A stretch of DNA of 64,000 bases, taken from assembly GCF_030695035.1 (NCBI RefSeq), contig NZ_JAUYTT010000025.1, positions 62,001 through 126,000 of the forward strand. The letters run 5' to 3'. Source of the stretch: Frigidibacter sp. (lineage in GTDB: Bacteria > Pseudomonadota > Alphaproteobacteria > Rhodobacterales > Rhodobacteraceae). How positions within the stretch are numbered: the first letter of the stretch is position 1; every line of letters begins with the position of its first letter. A model generated the notes under the pieces. That model was not told the DNA's origin. It saw only the letters and a program-made list of their open reading frames with translations, and ran no database searches. The position numbers and the translations under genes were made by a program. Positions 61,616 to 64,000 of the stretch are shown here, in pieces.

Positions 61616-61963
61616 ATGGCATTCATCAGCGGATTTCTGACCCCGGTTTCCGAGGCGCGGAAGGAGGAATACATCGAGTCGGCCCGCATCGCCTGGCGGC
61701 TGTTCAAGGACTATGGCGCGCTGTCGACGCGCGAATGCTGGGGCGTCGATGTGCCGGACGGCAAGGTCACCTCCTTCCCCATGGCGGTGAAGCTGGAGCC
61801 GGGCGAGGTGGTGGTTTTTTCCTGGATCGAATGGCCGGACAAGGCCACCTGCGACGCCTGCATGGGGACGATGGAGAGTGATCCGCGCTGGAAGGAGATG
61901 ACGATGCCGTTCGATGGCAAGCGGATGATGTGGGGCGGGTTCGAGGAGGTGTTTGTGGGGTGA
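61616..61963 (+). CDS. DUF1428 family protein
   Basis: 115 residues, small dimeric alpha-beta barrel type of unknown function. Conserved: FISGFLTPVSEARKEEYIESARIAWRLFKDYGAL, ECWGVDVPDGKVTSFPMAVKLEPGEVVVFSWIEWPDKATCD and MPFDGKRMMWGGFEEVF. ATG 61616 follows GGGAGG. Divergent from the MarR gene with a shared operator, it is probably the regulated target, perhaps in a stress or detoxification response. Confidence 0.92.
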   Translation: MAFISGFLTPVSEARKEEYIESARIAWRLFKDYGALSTRECWGVDVPDGKVTSFPMAVKLEPGEVVVFSWIEWPDKATCDACMGTMESDPRWKEMTMPFDGKRMMWGGFEEVFVG

Positions 61964-62002
61964 GCGGCGGAGGAGAGGCCCTTGAATTCTCGCCCGATTT
62001 TC

Positions 62003-62010
62003 GTATATAC
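62003..62010 (+). promoter_or_regulatory. GTATATAC palindrome before brnT
   Basis: An AT-rich 8-bp palindrome 8-15 bp upstream of the brnT start, in a region with no clear Shine-Dalgarno. It is a plausible operator for autorepression by the BrnT-BrnA complex, a known property of this family. Confidence 0.35.
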
Positions 62011-62018
62011 AATAACAC

Positions 62019-62261
62019 ATGATCGTCTGGGATGAACCGAAGCGGCTCAGCAACCTTGCCAAGCATGGCATGGATTTCGCCGATCTGGATGAAGCGTTCT
62101 TCCTGCAGGCCGTGGTCGTCCCGGCGAAGGACGGGCGGCATATGGCGATCGGGCGGCTGGCTGATGGCACGATTGCCGTGGTGTTCGCCCTGCTTGGACG
62201 CGAAGGGCTGGCCGTGATCTCGATGCGGCCCGCCAGCCGGAAGGAAAGGAGCGTGCTATGA
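62019..62261 (+). CDS. brnT: BrnT-family ribonuclease toxin
   Basis: 80 residues. The BrnT fold is shown by MIVWDEPKRLSNLAKHGMDFADLDEAFF and the C-terminal VISMRPASRKERSVL with the Arg/Lys/Glu pattern of the RNase active site. As toxin of a type II pair it would cleave RNA unless bound by BrnA. The start has no clear Shine-Dalgarno. Its stop overlaps the brnA start by 4 bp (ATGA), so the pair is translationally coupled. Confidence 0.92.
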   Translation: MIVWDEPKRLSNLAKHGMDFADLDEAFFLQAVVVPAKDGRHMAIGRLADGTIAVVFALLGREGLAVISMRPASRKERSVL

Positions 62262-62554
62262 CCGCAAAGCCGATCAGCGATGCCGAGGAAGTCAGGGTTC
62301 AGCGGAGCATCGCCAGCGACCCCGATGCACCCGAAGCCAGCGACGACCAGCTATCCCAGGCCCGGCCTTTTCCCGAGGCGTTCCCGGCGCTGGCCGAGGC
62401 TATGCGCAAGAATATGGGCGGGCGGCCCAAGGCCGAAAACCCGAAGGTGGCGGTGTCGATCCGCCTCGACCGGGATGTGGTGGAGCGGTTCAAGGCAACC
62501 GGCGCCGGCTGGCAGACGCGGATGAACGAGGCGCTGAGGGCGGCGAAGGTTTAG
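62258..62554 (+). CDS. brnA: BrnA-family antitoxin
   Basis: 98 residues. An acidic N-terminal region (DAEEVRVQRSIASDPDAPEASDDQLSQARPFPEA) binds and neutralises BrnT. The C-terminal ribbon-helix-helix (KVAVSIRLDRDVVERFKATGAGWQTRMNEALRAA) binds DNA. The motif GRPKAENPK before the RHH strand and the GWQTRMN end are typical of BrnA. It overlaps brnT by 4 bp. Confidence 0.93.
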   Translation: MTAKPISDAEEVRVQRSIASDPDAPEASDDQLSQARPFPEAFPALAEAMRKNMGGRPKAENPKVAVSIRLDRDVVERFKATGAGWQTRMNEALRAAKV

Positions 62555-62569
62555 GTGGACGGCGGTAGT

Positions 62570-63391
62570 TTACGGCGTGAGGGGTTGGGATGCGAGCAGG
62601 CGAGCCTTTTTGTCGAGCCGCTCCCGGGAGGCCTTGGACACCGGTGTGACGATGTAGCCGGTTTCCAAATCTCCGATCATCATTGTGGCATCGGGCGGAT
62701 CAGCGAGCCACATGACCCCGATCAAGGTACAGATGACGGCATCAAGGCGGTCTTGATCGGCTTTGCGCGGGTGCTCTAGCTGAGCACTGGCCGTCGCCCA
62801 ATCAGCCATCTCGACAAGCCCGCGCTTCGAGGCATGGTCGGCGATAGAAGTGCAAACTGCCTCCCAGTCTGCCTGCTTGTACTTCGTTCTGTTGCCGGGG
62901 TTGTATTTGGGGGCTCGCTTCGGCCCGAAGAACTGATCGCTCAGCCCGGAGAGCGCCAGGGCAGGGAACACCTCGATCAGGAAGGCCCCTTGGTTTGCTG
63001 CTCGTGTCTGATGGGGATCGTCTTCGGCCCCGAGCTTGTCCTTGAAGCACCAAATTGGGGCGTTGTCGCAGAACATCCCAATCCGTGCCCGACTGGATGG
63101 CTGAACGCCGCCACCGCAGTGTTCGACGACGCTCTTGGCGATCCGCTCGACTGGGCGACACCCAGCCGCGTTCGGCACGATAGTCGGTTGGTCGAGCGCG
63201 ACGACGCAGCGGGCGTATGGGGAGGCAGCGCCTTTGATCAGGGCGAGGGCTTGGCAGAACGTCACGAGTTGCGGGGGCGAGAAGACTTGCCCGCCAGACG
63301 CGCCGAATCCAGCCAGCGCAAGCGCGCCGGGCTTGCGGGGATTGTTCATCCACGCACTGTCGAACCCGCAGATCAAAGTGTCTCGAAGCAC
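62570..63391 (-). CDS. DUF429 family protein (predicted RNase H-like fold)
   Basis: 273 residues. Opening strand LICGFDSAWMNN with an acidic residue as in RNase H-like nucleases, then VVALDQPTIVPNAAGCRPVERIAKS, FLIEVFPALALSGL and a C-terminal DRLDAVICTLIGV. DUF429 proteins are predicted nucleases of unproven function. The start is GTG 63391, 1 bp after the pyrG stop. Base composition is visibly lower in GC and uses more AT-ending codons than the neighbours, a sign of acquisition together with the BrnTA pair. Confidence 0.8.
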   Translation of the reverse strand: MLRDTLICGFDSAWMNNPRKPGALALAGFGASGGQVFSPPQLVTFCQALALIKGAASPYARCVVALDQPTIVPNAAGCRPVERIAKSVVEHCGGGVQPSSRARIGMFCDNAPIWCFKDKLGAEDDPHQTRAANQGAFLIEVFPALALSGLSDQFFGPKRAPKYNPGNRTKYKQADWEAVCTSIADHASKRGLVEMADWATASAQLEHPRKADQDRLDAVICTLIGVMWLADPPDATMMIGDLETGYIVTPVSKASRERLDKKARLLASQPLTP

Positions 63392-63392
63392 C

Positions 63393-64000
63393 TCACACCA
63401 ACCGGCTCACCTCCACCGCCGCCCGCACGAAATCCGCAAACAGCGGATGCGGGGCGAACGGTTTCGACTTCAGCTCGGGGTGGAACTGCACGCCGATGAA
63501 CCAGGGGTGGTCCCTGACCTCGACAATCTCGGGCAGGCGGTTGTCGGGGCTCATGCCCGAGAACCAGAGGCCGCATTCCTCCAGCTTGTCGCGGTATTCG
63601 ATGTCCACCTCATAGCGGTGGCGGTGGCGTTCCTCGATCGTGGTGCCGCCATAGATGCGGGCGACGTTCGATCCCTCGGCCAGCATCGCGGTATAGGCGC
63701 CAAGGCGCATGGTGCCGCCCTTGTCGTCGGTCAGCTTGCGCTCGACCCGGTGGTTGCCCTGCACCCATTCCTTGAGGTGATAGACGACGGGGGTGAAGCG
63801 CTTGATGCCGGCCTCATGGTCGAACTCCTCCGAGCCGGCATTGGCGACGCCGGCGAGGTTGCGGGCAGCCTCGATCACCGCCATCTGCATGCCGAGGCAG
63901 ATGCCAAGGTAGGGGATCTTGCGGGTGCGGGCAAACTCGGCGGCGCGGATCTTGCCTTCGGTGCCGCGCTCGCCAAAGCCGCCGGGGACGAGGATGGCGT
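63393..64000 (-). CDS. pyrG: CTP synthase, C-terminal part (cut by window edge)
   Basis: About 202 C-terminal residues are visible; the synthetase domain lies beyond the window. The class I amidotransferase domain is clear: [16 protein letters not shown], nucleophile Cys in [27 protein letters not shown], and [13 protein letters not shown] (seen as [10 protein letters not shown]) with the His/Glu pair. It aminates UTP to CTP using glutamine. The frame is open to base 64000. The DUF429 gene follows 1 bp downstream on the same strand. Confidence 0.95.
   Translation of the reverse strand, partial: AILVPGGFGERGTEGKIRAAEFARTRKIPYLGICLGMQMAVIEAARNLAGVANAGSEEFDHEAGIKRFTPVVYHLKEWVQGNHRVERKLTDDKGGTMRLGAYTAMLAEGSNVARIYGGTTIEERHRHRYEVDIEYRDKLEECGLWFSGMSPDNRLPEIVEVRDHPWFIGVQFHPELKSKPFAPHPLFADFVRAAVEVSRLV

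Overview
The window is GC-rich chromosomal DNA of an alphaproteobacterium, most likely a member of the Rhodobacteraceae/Paracoccaceae (Rhodobacter, Gemmobacter, Tabrizicola or Paracoccus-like). Four things support this: the alphaproteobacterial SOS box GTTC-N7-GTTC in front of lexA; a DUF6456 protein resembling the gene transfer agent activator GafA, beside a DUF6477 gene; a PHB locus phaZ / phaC-phaP-phaR with TGC-rich PhaR-type operators; and the long B12-dependent ribonucleotide reductase NrdJ. I see no phage, IS element, rRNA or CRISPR array. One tRNA (Pro, TGG) is present. Both edges cut genes: an EamA transporter on the left and pyrG on the right.

Layout. 1-8.4 kb: two EamA/DMT exporters, a FadL-like outer-membrane protein, an uncharacterised P-loop ATPase, metA, a lipoprotein hydrolase, a PPK2 polyphosphate kinase coupled to a TetR regulator, and a MarR-GNAT fusion. 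8.4-14.4 kb: guaA and a divergent non-pyrrolysine MttB-family methyltransferase, the DUF6477/gafA-like divergent pair, and lexA. 14.5-23.2 kb: a minus-strand run trpG-trpD-ung-trpC-moaC-moeA-lexA with mostly 4-bp overlaps, a YibQ-like divergent polysaccharide deacetylase on the plus strand, and trpE. 23.3-28.5 kb (minus): a SurA/PpiD-type foldase, an aminotransferase, gpt, a LysE exporter and fabI. 28.6-36.5 kb (mostly plus): pdxH, a double cold-shock-domain protein overlapping a DUF192 protein, tRNA-Pro, a small lipoprotein, nrdJ with a 560-nt leader, an ArsC/Spx-like protein, and cspA on the minus strand. 36.6-41.3 kb: thrS and three alpha/beta hydrolases. 41.4-46.0 kb: the PHB locus.

46.1-58.3 kb holds a polyamine or gamma-glutamyl-amine catabolism region. 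An ABC importer (ATPase, binding protein, two permeases) is followed on the same strand by a glutamine synthetase-like ligase, a class I amidotransferase, a second ligase, a FAD oxidase and a DegT-type aminotransferase; a LysR regulator and a class III aminotransferase complete it. This matches the Puu logic of importing an amine, gamma-glutamylating it, oxidising it and hydrolysing the amide, with unusual duplication.

58.4-64 kb: a PhnD-like protein coupled to a TerB-domain protein, DUF1330, a second PPK2, a MarR repressor and DUF1428 gene sharing a perfect palindrome, a BrnT-BrnA toxin-antitoxin pair, a DUF429 gene of different composition, and the 3' part of pyrG.

At small scale the window is rich in palindromes. 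They include at least four, probably five, copies of an intergenic hairpin element ending in GGATATTTG, a compound palindrome between ung and trpC, a tandemly duplicated terminator after phaP, a 15-bp perfect inverted repeat in the phaP promoter, and a hairpin over the Shine-Dalgarno of the DegT aminotransferase gene.
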